Positions 17,964 to 27,261 of a DNA stretch of 64,000 nt are shown here, piece by piece. The notes beneath the pieces are model-generated. The model made no database searches, was not told the origin of the DNA, and saw nothing but the letters and a program-made list of their open reading frames with translations. Position 1 is the first letter of the stretch; every line of letters starts with the position of its first letter. A program made the position numbers and the translations under genes. The DNA is from Streptomyces flaveus (GTDB lineage Bacteria; Actinomycetota; Actinomycetes; Streptomycetales; Streptomycetaceae): the NCBI RefSeq assembly GCF_014647675.1, contig NZ_BMPQ01000028.1, positions 1 to 64,000 on the forward strand, given 5' to 3'.

Positions 17964-17977
17964 CTGAATCGTTTCAG
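17964..17977. promoter_or_regulatory. LacI-type operator palindrome, right
   Basis: CTGAATCGTTTCAG has the LacI-family form TGAA-N4-TTCA and starts 7 bases after the rhaI -10 box, where it would cover the transcription start. Confidence 0.65.
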
Positions 17978-18031
17978 ATCGATGCCCTTCAGACCGACGT
18001 CTTCCAGACCCGAAGTCACAGGAGTCCCGAA

Positions 18032-19192
18032 GTGACCGAGCTCGCCGCGGTGAAGGCCGCTCTCAAGACCCAGGCCGTAGAGACGCCGTCATGGGCGTAC
18101 GGGAATTCCGGGACCCGCTTCAAGGTGTTCGCGCAGGCCGGAGTGCCGCGCAATCCCTTCGAAAAGCTGGACGACGCGGCGCAGGTACACGCTTATACGG
18201 GCGTCGCGCCGACCGTGGCGCTGCACATCCCCTGGGACAAGGTCGACGACTACGCCGCGCTGGCCAAGTACGCCGAGGACCGCGGCGTGAAGCTCGGCAC
18301 CATCAACTCCAACACCTTCCAGGACGACGACTACAAGCTCGGCAGCGTCTGTCACGCCGACCCGGTGGTGCGGCGCAAGGCCCTTGATCATCTGCTCGAG
18401 TGCGTCGACATCATGGACGCCACGGGGTCCAAGGACCTGAAGCTGTGGTTCGCGGACGGCACGAACTATCCCGGCCAGGACGACATCCGCGAGCGCCAGG
18501 ACCGGCTCGCGGAGGCGCTGGCCGCCGTGTACGAGCGGCTCGGTGGCGACCAGCGGATGCTCCTCGAGTACAAGTTCTTCGAGCCCGCCTTCTATACGAC
18601 GGATGTTCCGGACTGGGGTACGGCGTACGCGCACTGCCTCAAGCTCGGGTCGAAGGCGCAGGTCGTGGTGGACACCGGGCACCATGCGCCCGGCACCAAC
18701 ATCGAGTTCATCGTCGCGACGCTGCTGCGTGAGGGGAAGCTCGGGGGGTTCGACTTCAACTCGCGCTTCTATGCCGACGACGACCTGATGGTGGGGGCTG
18801 CGGATCCGTTCCAGCTGTTCCGGATCATGTACGAGGTGATTCGGGGCGGTGGGTTCACGCCCGACGTCGCGTTCATGCTCGATCAGTGTCACAACATCGA
18901 GGCGAAGATTCCGGCGATCATTCGGTCGGTGATGAATGTGCAAGAAGCTACCGCTAAGGCGCTGTTGGTCGACCGGTCGGCGTTGGGGGCCGCCCAGCGG
19001 GACGGTGACGTTCTTGAGGCGAACGCCGTGCTCATGGATGCGTATAACACTGACGTGCGGCCGTTGTTGCGCGAGGTGCGCGAGGAGATGGGGTTGGACC
19101 CCGATCCCATGGGGGCGTACCGCCGGTCTGGGTGGGCTTCGAAGATTGCTGAGGAGCGGGTGGGTGGGGAGCAGGCCGGCTGGGGAGCCTGA
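18032..19192 (+). CDS. rhaI: L-rhamnose isomerase
   Basis: A 386-residue TIM-barrel isomerase of the actinobacterial/Pseudomonas stutzeri RhaI type. It converts L-rhamnose to L-rhamnulose with two divalent metal ions. Metal-ligand candidates are Glu in MLLEYKFFEPAFYTTD, Asp-His in VVVDTGHHAPGTN and Asp in GGFDFNSRFYADDD. GTG 18032 follows CAGGAG. It is the first gene of the rightward catabolic series and is controlled by the promoter and palindrome just upstream. The next gene follows after 137 bases that contain a dispersed repeat. Confidence 0.9.
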   Translation: MTELAAVKAALKTQAVETPSWAYGNSGTRFKVFAQAGVPRNPFEKLDDAAQVHAYTGVAPTVALHIPWDKVDDYAALAKYAEDRGVKLGTINSNTFQDDDYKLGSVCHADPVVRRKALDHLLECVDIMDATGSKDLKLWFADGTNYPGQDDIRERQDRLAEALAAVYERLGGDQRMLLEYKFFEPAFYTTDVPDWGTAYAHCLKLGSKAQVVVDTGHHAPGTNIEFIVATLLREGKLGGFDFNSRFYADDDLMVGAADPFQLFRIMYEVIRGGGFTPDVAFMLDQCHNIEAKIPAIIRSVMNVQEATAKALLVDRSALGAAQRDGDVLEANAVLMDAYNTDVRPLLREVREEMGLDPDPMGAYRRSGWASKIAEERVGGEQAGWGA

Positions 19193-19243
19193 TCGCTGCG
19201 TTTCGTCTGCCGAGTAAGGCCCGTTGCAGGCTGCGGGCCGGAT

Positions 19244-19283
19244 GTGGCTGGTCGCGCAGTTCCCCGCGCCCCTAATGGGGCGC
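19244..19283. repeat. dispersed intergenic repeat, copy 2
   Basis: The same 29-base unit as at 14134, here inverted (19244-19272), with a GCGCCCC-TAAT-GGGGCGC hairpin (19266-19283) on its right. It lies between rhaI and rhaEW. Confidence 0.8.
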
Positions 19284-19329
19284 TCTCGTCACCCTCCGCT
19301 CACAACATCACGTAAGGATTGATCACCCC

Positions 19330-21369
19330 ATGGCACCCCACCCCGAAGCCGACGCCCTCCTCTCCCGTTCTCACCGGCTCGGCGCCGATCCCCGCAACAC
19401 CAACTACGCCGGCGGCAACACCTCCGCCAAGGGCACCGACACCGACCCCGTGACCGGCGGTGACGTCGAGCTGATGTGGGTCAAGGGATCCGGTGGCGAT
19501 CTCGGCACCCTGAAGGAGTCGGGGCTGGCTGCTCTCCGTCTCGACCGGCTGCGGGCGCTTACCGATGTGTACCCCGGTGTGGAGCGCGAGGACGAGATGG
19601 TTGCCGCGTTCGACTACTGCCTGCACGGGAAGGGCGGTGCGGCTCCCTCCATCGACACGGCCATGCACGGGCTGGTGGACGCGGCGCACGTCGACCACCT
19701 CCACCCCGACTCCGGTATCGCGCTCGCGTGTGCCGCCGACGGGGAGAAGCTGACCGCCGAGTGCTTCGGGGACACCGTGGTGTGGGTGCCGTGGCGGCGG
19801 CCCGGGTTCCAGCTCGGCCTTGACATCGCGGCCGTCAAGGAGGCCAATCCCCAGGCCATCGGGTGCGTCCTCGGTGGGCACGGGATCACGGCTTGGGGGG
19901 CGACCTCCGAGGAGTGCGAGCGGAACTCGCTGCACATCATCCGTACCGCCGAGGCGTTCCTGGCCGAGCGCGGGAAGGACGAACCGTTCGGGCCGGTGAT
20001 CGAGGGTTACGCGGCTCTCGGCTCCGCCGAGCGGAAGGAGCGGGCGGCTGCGCTGGCGCCGGTCATCCGTGGCATCGCCTCGCAGGACCGTCCGCAAGTC
20101 GGGCACTTCACCGACTCCGAGGTGGTCCTCGACTTCCTCGCGAGCGCCGAGCACCCGCGCCTCGCGGCCCTCGGCACCTCCTGCCCCGACCACTTCCTCC
20201 GTACGAAGGTCAGGCCGCTCGTCCTCGACCTGCCGCCGACCGCTTCCGTCGACGAGTCGATCGCCCGTCTCAAGGAGCTGCACGCCGAATACCGCGAGGA
20301 GTACGCCGCGTACTACGAGCGGCACGCCCAGCCCGACTCCCCCGCGATGCGCGGCGCCGACCCGGCGATCGTGCTCGTGCCCGGTGTCGGCATGTTCAGC
20401 TTCGGCAAGGACAAGCAGACCGCGCGGGTGGCCGGCGAGTTCTACGTCAACGCGATCAACGTGATGCGCGGGGCCGAGGCGGTCTCCACGTACGCGCCGA
20501 TCGAGGAGTCGGAGAAGTTCCGTATCGAGTACTGGGCCCTTGAGGAGGCCAAGCTCCAGCGGATGCCGAAGCCCAAGCCGCTCGCCACGCGGGTCGCGCT
20601 GGTGACGGGTGCGGGCAGCGGAATCGGCAAGGCGATCGCGCAGCGGCTCGCGGCCGAGGGCGCGTGTGTCGTGGTCGCGGACCTGAACGCCGAGGGGGCC
20701 GCGCAGGTCGCCGAGGAACTGGGCGGCCCCGACAAGGCCGTGTCCGTCACGGTCGACGTGACCTCCGAGGAGCAGATCGCCCAGGCCTTCAAGGCGGCGG
20801 TGCTCGCCTTCGGCGGCGTCGACCTCGTGGTCAACAACGCCGGTATCTCCATCTCCAAGCCTCTGCTCGAGACGACGGCGAAGGACTGGGATCTCCAGCA
20901 CGACATCATGGCCCGCGGTTCGTTCCTCGTCTCGCGCGAGGCGGCCCGGGTGATGACCCAGCAGGGCCTGGGCGGCGACATCGTCTACATCGCCTCCAAG
21001 AACGCCGTCTTCGCGGGCCCCAACAACATCGCGTACTCGGCGACCAAGGCCGACCAGGCGCATCAAGTCCGGCTGCTGGCAGCCGAGTTGGGCGAGCACG
21101 GGATCCGCGTCAACGGCGTCAACCCGGACGGCGTGGTGCGCGGCTCGGGCATCTTCGCGGGCGGCTGGGGCGCACAGCGCGCCGCCACCTACGGGATCGA
21201 GGAGGAGAAGCTCGGCGAGTTCTACGCCCAGCGGACCATCCTCAAGCGCGAGGTGCTCCCCGAGCATGTGGCAGGTGCCGTATTCGCCCTGACCGGTGGG
21301 GACCTGACCCACACCACGGGCCTGCACATCCCCGTCGACGCCGGCGTCGCCGCCGCCTTCCTGCGATGA
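19330..21369 (+). CDS. rhaEW: bifunctional rhamnulose-1-phosphate aldolase / lactaldehyde dehydrogenase
   Basis: A 679-residue fusion. Residues 1-400 are a class II aldolase/adducin-like domain that splits rhamnulose 1-phosphate into dihydroxyacetone phosphate and L-lactaldehyde. Residues about 420-679 are a short-chain dehydrogenase with the nucleotide motif TGAGSGIG (427-434) and the catalytic pair Tyr569-x3-Lys573 in AYSATKAD; it would oxidise lactaldehyde to lactate. This matches the RhaEW type described from comparative genomics of rhamnose pathways. The fusion passes the aldehyde directly to the next step. LutABC, three genes on, would then oxidise the lactate. ATG follows AAGGA at a spacing of 11 bases. 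Confidence 0.88.
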   Translation: MAPHPEADALLSRSHRLGADPRNTNYAGGNTSAKGTDTDPVTGGDVELMWVKGSGGDLGTLKESGLAALRLDRLRALTDVYPGVEREDEMVAAFDYCLHGKGGAAPSIDTAMHGLVDAAHVDHLHPDSGIALACAADGEKLTAECFGDTVVWVPWRRPGFQLGLDIAAVKEANPQAIGCVLGGHGITAWGATSEECERNSLHIIRTAEAFLAERGKDEPFGPVIEGYAALGSAERKERAAALAPVIRGIASQDRPQVGHFTDSEVVLDFLASAEHPRLAALGTSCPDHFLRTKVRPLVLDLPPTASVDESIARLKELHAEYREEYAAYYERHAQPDSPAMRGADPAIVLVPGVGMFSFGKDKQTARVAGEFYVNAINVMRGAEAVSTYAPIEESEKFRIEYWALEEAKLQRMPKPKPLATRVALVTGAGSGIGKAIAQRLAAEGACVVVADLNAEGAAQVAEELGGPDKAVSVTVDVTSEEQIAQAFKAAVLAFGGVDLVVNNAGISISKPLLETTAKDWDLQHDIMARGSFLVSREAARVMTQQGLGGDIVYIASKNAVFAGPNNIAYSATKADQAHQVRLLAAELGEHGIRVNGVNPDGVVRGSGIFAGGWGAQRAATYGIEEEKLGEFYAQRTILKREVLPEHVAGAVFALTGGDLTHTTGLHIPVDAGVAAAFLR

Positions 21370-22841
21370 CGGCTCCGATGTCGGCTCCGGTGAAGTCGTA
21401 CGCGGCGGTCGACCTCGGCGCGTCCAGCGGGCGCGTCATGGTCGGCCGCGTCGGGCCGGACTCCCTCGGCCTCACCGAGGCGCACCGCTTCCCGAACCGG
21501 CCGGTGCGCACCCCCGAGGGGCTGCGGTGGGACATCCTCTCGCTGTACGCCGGTGTCCTCGACGGGCTGCGTACGGCAGGGCAGGTGGCCGGTCAGGTCG
21601 ACTCGGTCGGCATCGACAGCTGGGCCGTGGACTACGGGCTGCTGGACGCGGACGGCGCGCTGCTCGGCAACCCGGTGCACTATCGCGACACGCGCACCGA
21701 GGGTGTCGCGGAGAAGGTGTGGGCGACGGTTCCGGCGGACGAGCTGTATGCGCGGACGGGCCTCCAGTACGCACCGTTCAACACTCTGTACCAGTTGGCG
21801 GCGGCTCGTGAGTCGGCTCAACTTGCGTACGCCGAGCGGCTGTTGCTCATCCCGGACCTGCTGACGTACTGGCTGACGGGCGAGGCGGGCACGGAGCTCA
21901 CCAATGCTTCGACGACCCAGCTGATCGACCCGCGCACCCGCGACTGGGCCCATGACGTCGCTTCGCGCCTGGGCATCGACCTCGGGCTGTTCGCGCCGCT
22001 GCGGCGGCCCGGAGATCCGGCGGGCCTGCTGCGCCCCGAGGTCCTGGAGGAGACCGGGCTGACCGGTCCGGTCCCGGTGACCACGGTCGGTTCGCACGAC
22101 ACGGCGTCCGCGGTGGCCGCCGTCCCGGCCACCGGCGGCGAGCGTTTCGCGTACATCTGCACCGGCACCTGGTCGCTCGCGGGCCTGGAGCTGGACGCGC
22201 CGGTGCTGACCGAGGCGAGCCGGGCGGCCAACTTCACCAATGAGCTGGGGCTCGACGGCACGGTCCGTTATCTCCGGAACATCATGGGGTTGTGGCTGCT
22301 CCAGGAGTGTCTACGGGCTTGGGGGGACCCGGAGTTGACCGAGTTGCTGCACGCGGCGGCCGACGTGCCGGCGTTGCGGTCCGTCGTGGATGCCGGAGAC
22401 GCGGCGTTCCTGGCCCCCGGCCGCATGCCCGCACGGATCGCCGACGCGTGCCGGGACTCGGGCCAGCCGGTGCCCGAGTCCCCCGCCGAGATCACACGCT
22501 GCATCCTCGATTCGCTCGCCCTCGCCCACCGCCGGGCGATCACCGAGGCCCAGGCCCTCGCCGACCACCCGGTCGATGTCGTCCACATCGTCGGCGGCGG
22601 TACCCGCAACGCCCTCCTGTGCCAGCTGACGGCGGACGCCTGCGGGCTCCCGGTCGTGGCGGGCCCGGCGGAGGCCGCCGCCCTGGGCAACGTCCTCGTC
22701 CAGGCGCGGGCCGGCGGCCTGGTCGGCGACCGTACGGCGATGCGGCAACTCATCGCCCGTACGCAGCCGCTGGAGCGGTACGAACCGCGGGGTGACACGG
22801 CGGCGTGGCGCGCGGCTCAGGCCCGGCTCACCGCCCGGTGA
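21366..22841 (+). CDS. rhaB: rhamnulokinase
   Basis: A 491-residue FGGY-family carbohydrate kinase that phosphorylates L-rhamnulose at O-1. Visible features are VDLGASSGRVMVG (ATP-binding loop), DSWAVDYGLLD near residue 85 with the catalytic Asp, and the C-terminal IVGGGTRNALLCQLTAD of the phosphate-binding region. The start overlaps the aldolase stop in ATGA, and a second in-frame ATG lies at 21378. Gene order is isomerase, aldolase/dehydrogenase, kinase. Confidence 0.92.
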   Translation: MTAPMSAPVKSYAAVDLGASSGRVMVGRVGPDSLGLTEAHRFPNRPVRTPEGLRWDILSLYAGVLDGLRTAGQVAGQVDSVGIDSWAVDYGLLDADGALLGNPVHYRDTRTEGVAEKVWATVPADELYARTGLQYAPFNTLYQLAAARESAQLAYAERLLLIPDLLTYWLTGEAGTELTNASTTQLIDPRTRDWAHDVASRLGIDLGLFAPLRRPGDPAGLLRPEVLEETGLTGPVPVTTVGSHDTASAVAAVPATGGERFAYICTGTWSLAGLELDAPVLTEASRAANFTNELGLDGTVRYLRNIMGLWLLQECLRAWGDPELTELLHAAADVPALRSVVDAGDAAFLAPGRMPARIADACRDSGQPVPESPAEITRCILDSLALAHRRAITEAQALADHPVDVVHIVGGGTRNALLCQLTADACGLPVVAGPAEAAALGNVLVQARAGGLVGDRTAMRQLIARTQPLERYEPRGDTAAWRAAQARLTAR

Positions 22842-22857
22842 GCCGGAACCGCTGAAC

Positions 22858-22874
22858 GGGGCCCGGCGGGCCCC
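22858..22874. terminator. GC hairpin after rhaB
   Basis: GGGGCCC-GGC-GGGCCCC, a 7-bp stem with a 3-base loop and no T run. It may partly separate rhaB from lutABC. Confidence 0.4.
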
Positions 22875-22938
22875 CTCCCCATCGGCGCGTCCACGTCGTA
22901 ACCTCCACTCATCCGATGATCGACCCCAAGGAGCCGCG

Positions 22939-23694
22939 ATGCGTGTCGCCCTGTTCCTGACCTGTGTCAACGACACGCTGTATCCGGAAACCGGCCGTGC
23001 CGTGGTGAAACTGCTGACCAGGCTGGGCGTCGACGTCGACTTCCCGATGGGCCAGACCTGTTGCGGGCAGGCGCACTACAACACTGGCTATCGCCATGAG
23101 GCCGAGCCACTGGCCCGGCATTTCTCCGATGTCTTCGGGGAGTACGAGGCGATCGTGACGCCTTCCGGCTCCTGTGGCGCCATGGTCCGGGAGCTGTATC
23201 CGCGCATGGGCGAGCGGGCCCGCGCGGAGGGCCGCGGCGACACCCTCGCGCGCACGCTCGCGCCGGTCGTGCCCAAGACGTACGAGCTCACGGAGTTCCT
23301 CGTGGACGTGCTGGGCGTGACCGATGTCGGCGCGTACTACCCGCACACCGTCACGTATCACCCGACCTGTCATGGTCTGCGCAGTCTGGGTCTCGGCGAC
23401 CGTCCACGCCGGCTCCTCCAGGCGGTCAAGGGACTCGAACTGAGGGAGCTGCCCGGCGCCGACGAATGCTGCGGCTTCGGCGGCACGTTCGCCATGAAGA
23501 ACTCCGATGTCTCGGCGGCGATGGGCGCCGACAAGGTCCGTAACGCCGCGTCGACGGGCGCGGATGCGCTGTGTGCCGCGGACAACTCCTGTCTGATGCA
23601 CATCGGCGGCACGATGGCCCGCCTCAGAACGGAGATGCGGCCGGTGCACATCGCGGAGATCCTGGCGAGCACGGAAGAGGAGCCCCTGACATGA
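22939..23694 (+). CDS. lutA: L-lactate utilisation protein A
   Basis: A 251-residue protein with two cysteine-rich (CCG) domains (QTCCGQAHYN and DECCGFGGTF), the heterodisulfide-reductase-type motif of LutA/LldE/YkgE. With LutB and LutC it forms the flavin-free L-lactate dehydrogenase complex that oxidises L-lactate to pyruvate. ATG 22939 is set by AAGGAG; longer frames upstream cross the rhaB tail. A TCATCCGATGA palindrome (22909-22919) lies just upstream and may be an operator. Confidence 0.9.
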   Translation: MRVALFLTCVNDTLYPETGRAVVKLLTRLGVDVDFPMGQTCCGQAHYNTGYRHEAEPLARHFSDVFGEYEAIVTPSGSCGAMVRELYPRMGERARAEGRGDTLARTLAPVVPKTYELTEFLVDVLGVTDVGAYYPHTVTYHPTCHGLRSLGLGDRPRRLLQAVKGLELRELPGADECCGFGGTFAMKNSDVSAAMGADKVRNAASTGADALCAADNSCLMHIGGTMARLRTEMRPVHIAEILASTEEEPLT

Positions 23695-25169
23695 GCGGCA
23701 CCTTCGTCGGCATGCCGGCCTTCCCCAAGGCCGCGCACGAAGCCGTCCACAACCAGACCCTGCGCGGCAACCTGCGGCACGCCACGCACACGATTCGCGC
23801 CAAGCGTGCCAAGGCGGTCGCGGAGGTGTCCGACTGGGCGGAGCTGCGCGAGGCGGGCAAGCAGATCAAGGACCACACGCTGCGTCATCTCGACCGGTAT
23901 CTCGTGCAGTTGGAGGAGTCGGTCACGGCGGCGGGCGGCATCGTGCACTGGGCGGCCGACGCCGACGAGGCGAACCGCATCGTCACGGACCTGGTGAAGA
24001 TGACCGGCGAGAGCGAGGTCGTGAAGGTCAAGTCCATGGCCACGCAGGAGATCGGCCTCAACGAGGCGCTGGAGGCCGAGGGCATCCACGCGTACGAGAC
24101 CGATCTGGCCGAGCTCATCGTGCAGTTGGGCAAGGACCGGCCGTCCCACATCCTCGTCCCGGCGATCCACCGCAACCGCGGCGAGATCCGCGAGATCTTC
24201 GCCCGCGAGATGAGCGAGTGGGGCCGCCCGGCCCCGGAAGGGCTCACGGACACCCCCGCCGAACTCGCCGATGCCGCCCGTCTGCACCTGCGCGAGAAGT
24301 TCCTGCGCGCCAAGGTCGGTATCTCCGGCGCCAACTTCATGGTCGCCGAGACCGGCACGATGGTGGTCGTCGAGTCCGAGGGCAACGGCCGTATGTGTCT
24401 GACCCTCCCCGAGACGCTGATCTCGGTCGTCGGCATCGAGAAGATCGTGCCGACCTGGCGGGACCTGGAGGTCTTCCTCCAGACACTCCCCCGCTCCTCG
24501 ACGGCCGAGCGCATGAACCCGTACACCTCGATGTGGACCGGCACCACGGACGACGACGGGCCGGGGACCTTCCATCTGGTCCTCATCGACAACGGCCGCA
24601 CCGACACGCTCGCCGACGAGGTCGGCCGCCAGGCCCTGCGCTGCATCCGCTGCTCGGCGTGTCTCAATGTCTGCCCGGTGTACGAGCGGGCGGGTGGCCA
24701 TGCGTACGGCTCGGTCTACCCGGGCCCGATCGGCGCCATCCTCAGCCCTCAACTGAGGGGCACCGCAAGCGAGATCGACGCCTCCCTGCCGTACGCGTCC
24801 TCGTTGTGCGGCGCCTGCTACGAGGTGTGTCCGGTGGCGATCGACATCCCCGAGGTGCTGGTGCATCTGCGGGAGCGGGTCGTCGAGGGAGGTGCGGTGA
24901 CCCGGGACGGCAACAAGGTCGTACTCAAGCCCGCGAAGGGACACGCCGCCGAGCGGGCCGCGATGCGTGCGGCACGCTGGGCGTTCAGTCACCCGGGCGC
25001 GCTGCGCGCCGGCCAGCGGCTGGCTTCGCGGAGCCGCCGCTTCCATCCTCGGTCGCTGCCAGGCCCCGGCAAGGCGTGGAGCGCGACCCGCGATCTGCCG
25101 ACGGTGCCGTCGGAACCGTTCCGCGACTGGTGGCAGCGTACGAACGGCGGAAAGGACACCGGCAAGTGA
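23691..25169 (+). CDS. lutB: L-lactate utilisation iron-sulfur protein B
   Basis: A 492-residue LutB/LldF/YkgF protein. It has two 4Fe-4S motifs, CIRCSACLNVCPVY and CGACYEVCP, near residues 320 and 375, an N-terminal LutC-like domain and a C-terminal extension. It carries electrons within the lactate oxidation complex. The start overlaps lutA in ATGA. Its distance from rhaB is short, which fits coupled use of the lactate made from rhamnose. Confidence 0.9.
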   Translation: MSGTFVGMPAFPKAAHEAVHNQTLRGNLRHATHTIRAKRAKAVAEVSDWAELREAGKQIKDHTLRHLDRYLVQLEESVTAAGGIVHWAADADEANRIVTDLVKMTGESEVVKVKSMATQEIGLNEALEAEGIHAYETDLAELIVQLGKDRPSHILVPAIHRNRGEIREIFAREMSEWGRPAPEGLTDTPAELADAARLHLREKFLRAKVGISGANFMVAETGTMVVVESEGNGRMCLTLPETLISVVGIEKIVPTWRDLEVFLQTLPRSSTAERMNPYTSMWTGTTDDDGPGTFHLVLIDNGRTDTLADEVGRQALRCIRCSACLNVCPVYERAGGHAYGSVYPGPIGAILSPQLRGTASEIDASLPYASSLCGACYEVCPVAIDIPEVLVHLRERVVEGGAVTRDGNKVVLKPAKGHAAERAAMRAARWAFSHPGALRAGQRLASRSRRFHPRSLPGPGKAWSATRDLPTVPSEPFRDWWQRTNGGKDTGK

Positions 25170-25828
25170 GTACCAGGGATGTGATCCTCGGCCGCGTGCG
25201 CCGCGCGCTGGCCGACGTAGGCCAGGACGACACGCCGTACAAACGGGCCGTTGACCGGGGTTATCTGCCCGAGCACGGAGACCGGAGTGTCGAGCAGACG
25301 GTGGATCTGCTGGCCGAGAACCTGGCGGACTACCGGGCGATCGTGCACCGCTGCGAGGCCGACGGGCTTGCGGCGCTGATCGCCGGGCTGCTCGCCGAGC
25401 GAGGCTCGACGTCGGTGGCCGTGCCGCCGGGCCTGGACGAGGAGTGGCTGGCGGCGACCGATGTCACGCGCGTCGCCGACCGTTCCGAGAGCACACCGCA
25501 CGAGCTCGACCAGGTCGACAGCGTGATCACGGCATGCGCTGTGGCGATCGCCGAGACCGGCACCATCGTGCTGGACGGCGGACCGGATCAGGGCCGCCGT
25601 CGCATCACGCTCGTCCCGGATCACCACATCTGTGTCGTACGCGTACCGGACCAGGTCGTCTCCTCGGTGCCGCAGGCGCTCCCGCGTCTGGACCCGACAC
25701 GCCCGCTGACCTGGATCTCCGGCCCTTCGGCGACCAGTGACATCGAGCTGGACCGGGTCGAGGGGGTGCACGGTCCGCGCACCCTCGAGGTGGTGCTGGT
25801 GAACGACCGTACTGTCAGCGGGAATTGA
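25166..25828 (+). CDS. lutC: L-lactate utilisation protein C
   Basis: A 220-residue LUD-domain protein (LutC/LldG/YkgG), the third part of the lactate oxidation complex. The IAETGTIVLDGGPDQGRR and LVPDHHICVV segments are typical of the domain. GTG 25166 overlaps the lutB stop in GTGA. It is the last gene of the rhamnose-lactate series. Confidence 0.9.
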   Translation: MSTRDVILGRVRRALADVGQDDTPYKRAVDRGYLPEHGDRSVEQTVDLLAENLADYRAIVHRCEADGLAALIAGLLAERGSTSVAVPPGLDEEWLAATDVTRVADRSESTPHELDQVDSVITACAVAIAETGTIVLDGGPDQGRRRITLVPDHHICVVRVPDQVVSSVPQALPRLDPTRPLTWISGPSATSDIELDRVEGVHGPRTLEVVLVNDRTVSGN

Positions 25829-25944
25829 ACGGATCGCCTCCGGGTTCCGTACTTCATGGAGACAACGGGGCGGCCGGCAGCTGTGGCTCATGGCCATGGC
25901 ACAGCGGGCCGACCTGTTTGCCGTGCCAAGGAGGAACCCGTCGG

Positions 25945-26253
25945 ATGACCGCACACCGCCGCATCGCCGCCCTCGTCGGAGTGGCTCCGCTGCTGCTCAC
26001 GGTGTGGGCCGCCTGCCCCGCCACAGCGCAGGGAGCCCCGGAGGGTGCCACCCCCGCGAAGTCGTCGACGATCGTCACCACCACGCCCGCCGAGTCCCCG
26101 GTCAGCGTCATAAACGGGCACGGTGAGTCCGTGTCCTCCGAGGACTCCGTCATCGACGACCGTGCGAGTACGGCCCTGCCCCTCATGGCGGGCGGCGCGG
26201 CGGGGCTGCTCATCACGGGGGGCGCGGCCTACACCTTGCGGCGGCGCCGCTGA
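25945..26253 (+). CDS. small secreted or membrane-anchored protein
   Basis: A 102-residue protein with a signal peptide (MTAHRRIAALVGVAPLLLTV, then an AQG cleavage region), a Ser/Thr/Pro-rich middle and a C-terminal hydrophobic segment followed by RRRR. This gives one exported segment held by a C-terminal anchor. I see no LPxTG or LAxTG sortase motif. ATG is set by AAGGAGGAA eight bases upstream. I do not recognise the family. Confidence 0.6.
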   Translation: MTAHRRIAALVGVAPLLLTVWAACPATAQGAPEGATPAKSSTIVTTTPAESPVSVINGHGESVSSEDSVIDDRASTALPLMAGGAAGLLITGGAAYTLRRRR

Positions 26254-26402
26254 GCAGTCACTGAGCTGTTGCTTGGCTGCCCCTGGGACACGGAACTCGT
26301 TCGGCCGACCGCACGTTCTCGGAAAGATCACACAACCGACGACGTACGCCGCCCACCGGCTCTATCTTGGGCGGTAACTTCAGGCCAACTCGGAGATGCC
26401 CC

Positions 26403-27221
26403 ATGCCTCATGACGTTCCGTTGATCAACAGCAGCGTGCCGCACTCCGCGCGTATCTGGAACTACTGGCTCGGGGGCAAGGACTGCTACGAGATCGACCG
26501 CGAGGTCGGTGACCAGATCCGCGGGGTGAACCCGGAGATCGTCCAGATCGCCCGGGCCCAGCGGGCGTTCCTCAAGCGGACTGTCACGTATCTGGCCGGT
26601 GAGGTCGGCATCCGCCAGTTCCTCGACGTCGGCACGGGACTGCCCACGTTCGACAACACCCATGAGGTCGCCCAGCGGATCGCCCCCGAGGCACGGATCG
26701 TGTATGTCGACCACGACCCCATCGTGCTGGCCCACGCCACGGCGCTGCTGACCAGCACCCCCGAGGGCGCCACCGACTACATCGACGCCGACCTGCGCGA
26801 CCCCGCGGCCATCCTGGAAGGGGCCGCCAGGACGCTGGACTTCGAGCAGCCGGTCGCCCTGATGCTGCTGGGCATCGCCGCCCACGTACCCGACGACAGT
26901 GCCTACGGCATCGTCGAGCGCCTGCTGGACGCCCTGCCGTCCGGCAGTCACCTCGTGTTCTGCGACAGCACCGAGGTGTTTCATCCCGAGGAAATGCGCG
27001 CCATGGTCGAGCAGTGGAACCAGGCGAGCGACAACCCGCGCACCAACCGCAGCCCCGACCAGCTCGTCCGCTTCTTCGGCGGCCTCGAACTCCTCGATCC
27101 CGGCCTGGTGTCCGTCGCCCAATGGCGCCCCGTGGACGAGCCGGACGAGCCGGACGAGCCGCAGAAACCGGCGGAACCTCAGGAAGTCGACAGCTTCGGC
27201 GGAGTGGCGCGCAAGCCGTAG
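26403..27221 (+). CDS. DUF574 SAM-dependent methyltransferase
   Basis: A 272-residue member of the actinobacterial DUF574 (methyltransferase type 19) family. The N-terminus SVPHSARIWNYWLGGKDCYEIDR is the family hallmark, FLDVGTGLPT is the SAM-binding loop and VYVDHDPIVLAHA is motif II. The substrate is unknown. Streptomyces genomes hold many paralogs, often next to conservon regulators. The C-terminus has a DEP repeat (EPDEPDEPQKPAEP). An ATG at 26396 is out of frame. Confidence 0.85.
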   Translation: MPHDVPLINSSVPHSARIWNYWLGGKDCYEIDREVGDQIRGVNPEIVQIARAQRAFLKRTVTYLAGEVGIRQFLDVGTGLPTFDNTHEVAQRIAPEARIVYVDHDPIVLAHATALLTSTPEGATDYIDADLRDPAAILEGAARTLDFEQPVALMLLGIAAHVPDDSAYGIVERLLDALPSGSHLVFCDSTEVFHPEEMRAMVEQWNQASDNPRTNRSPDQLVRFFGGLELLDPGLVSVAQWRPVDEPDEPDEPQKPAEPQEVDSFGGVARKP

Positions 27222-27261
27222 CGTCACGCGGGCACCGGTCAGCCGGACTGCCGAGTGCGGG

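Noticed and set aside
19300..21327. A 675-codon minus-strand frame opposite rhaEW
   Set aside because: The + strand encodes clear aldolase and dehydrogenase domains; long antisense frames are expected in such GC-rich DNA.
25945..26253. Sortase-anchored surface protein
   Set aside because: The C-terminus has a hydrophobic segment and arginines but no LPxTG or LAxTG motif.
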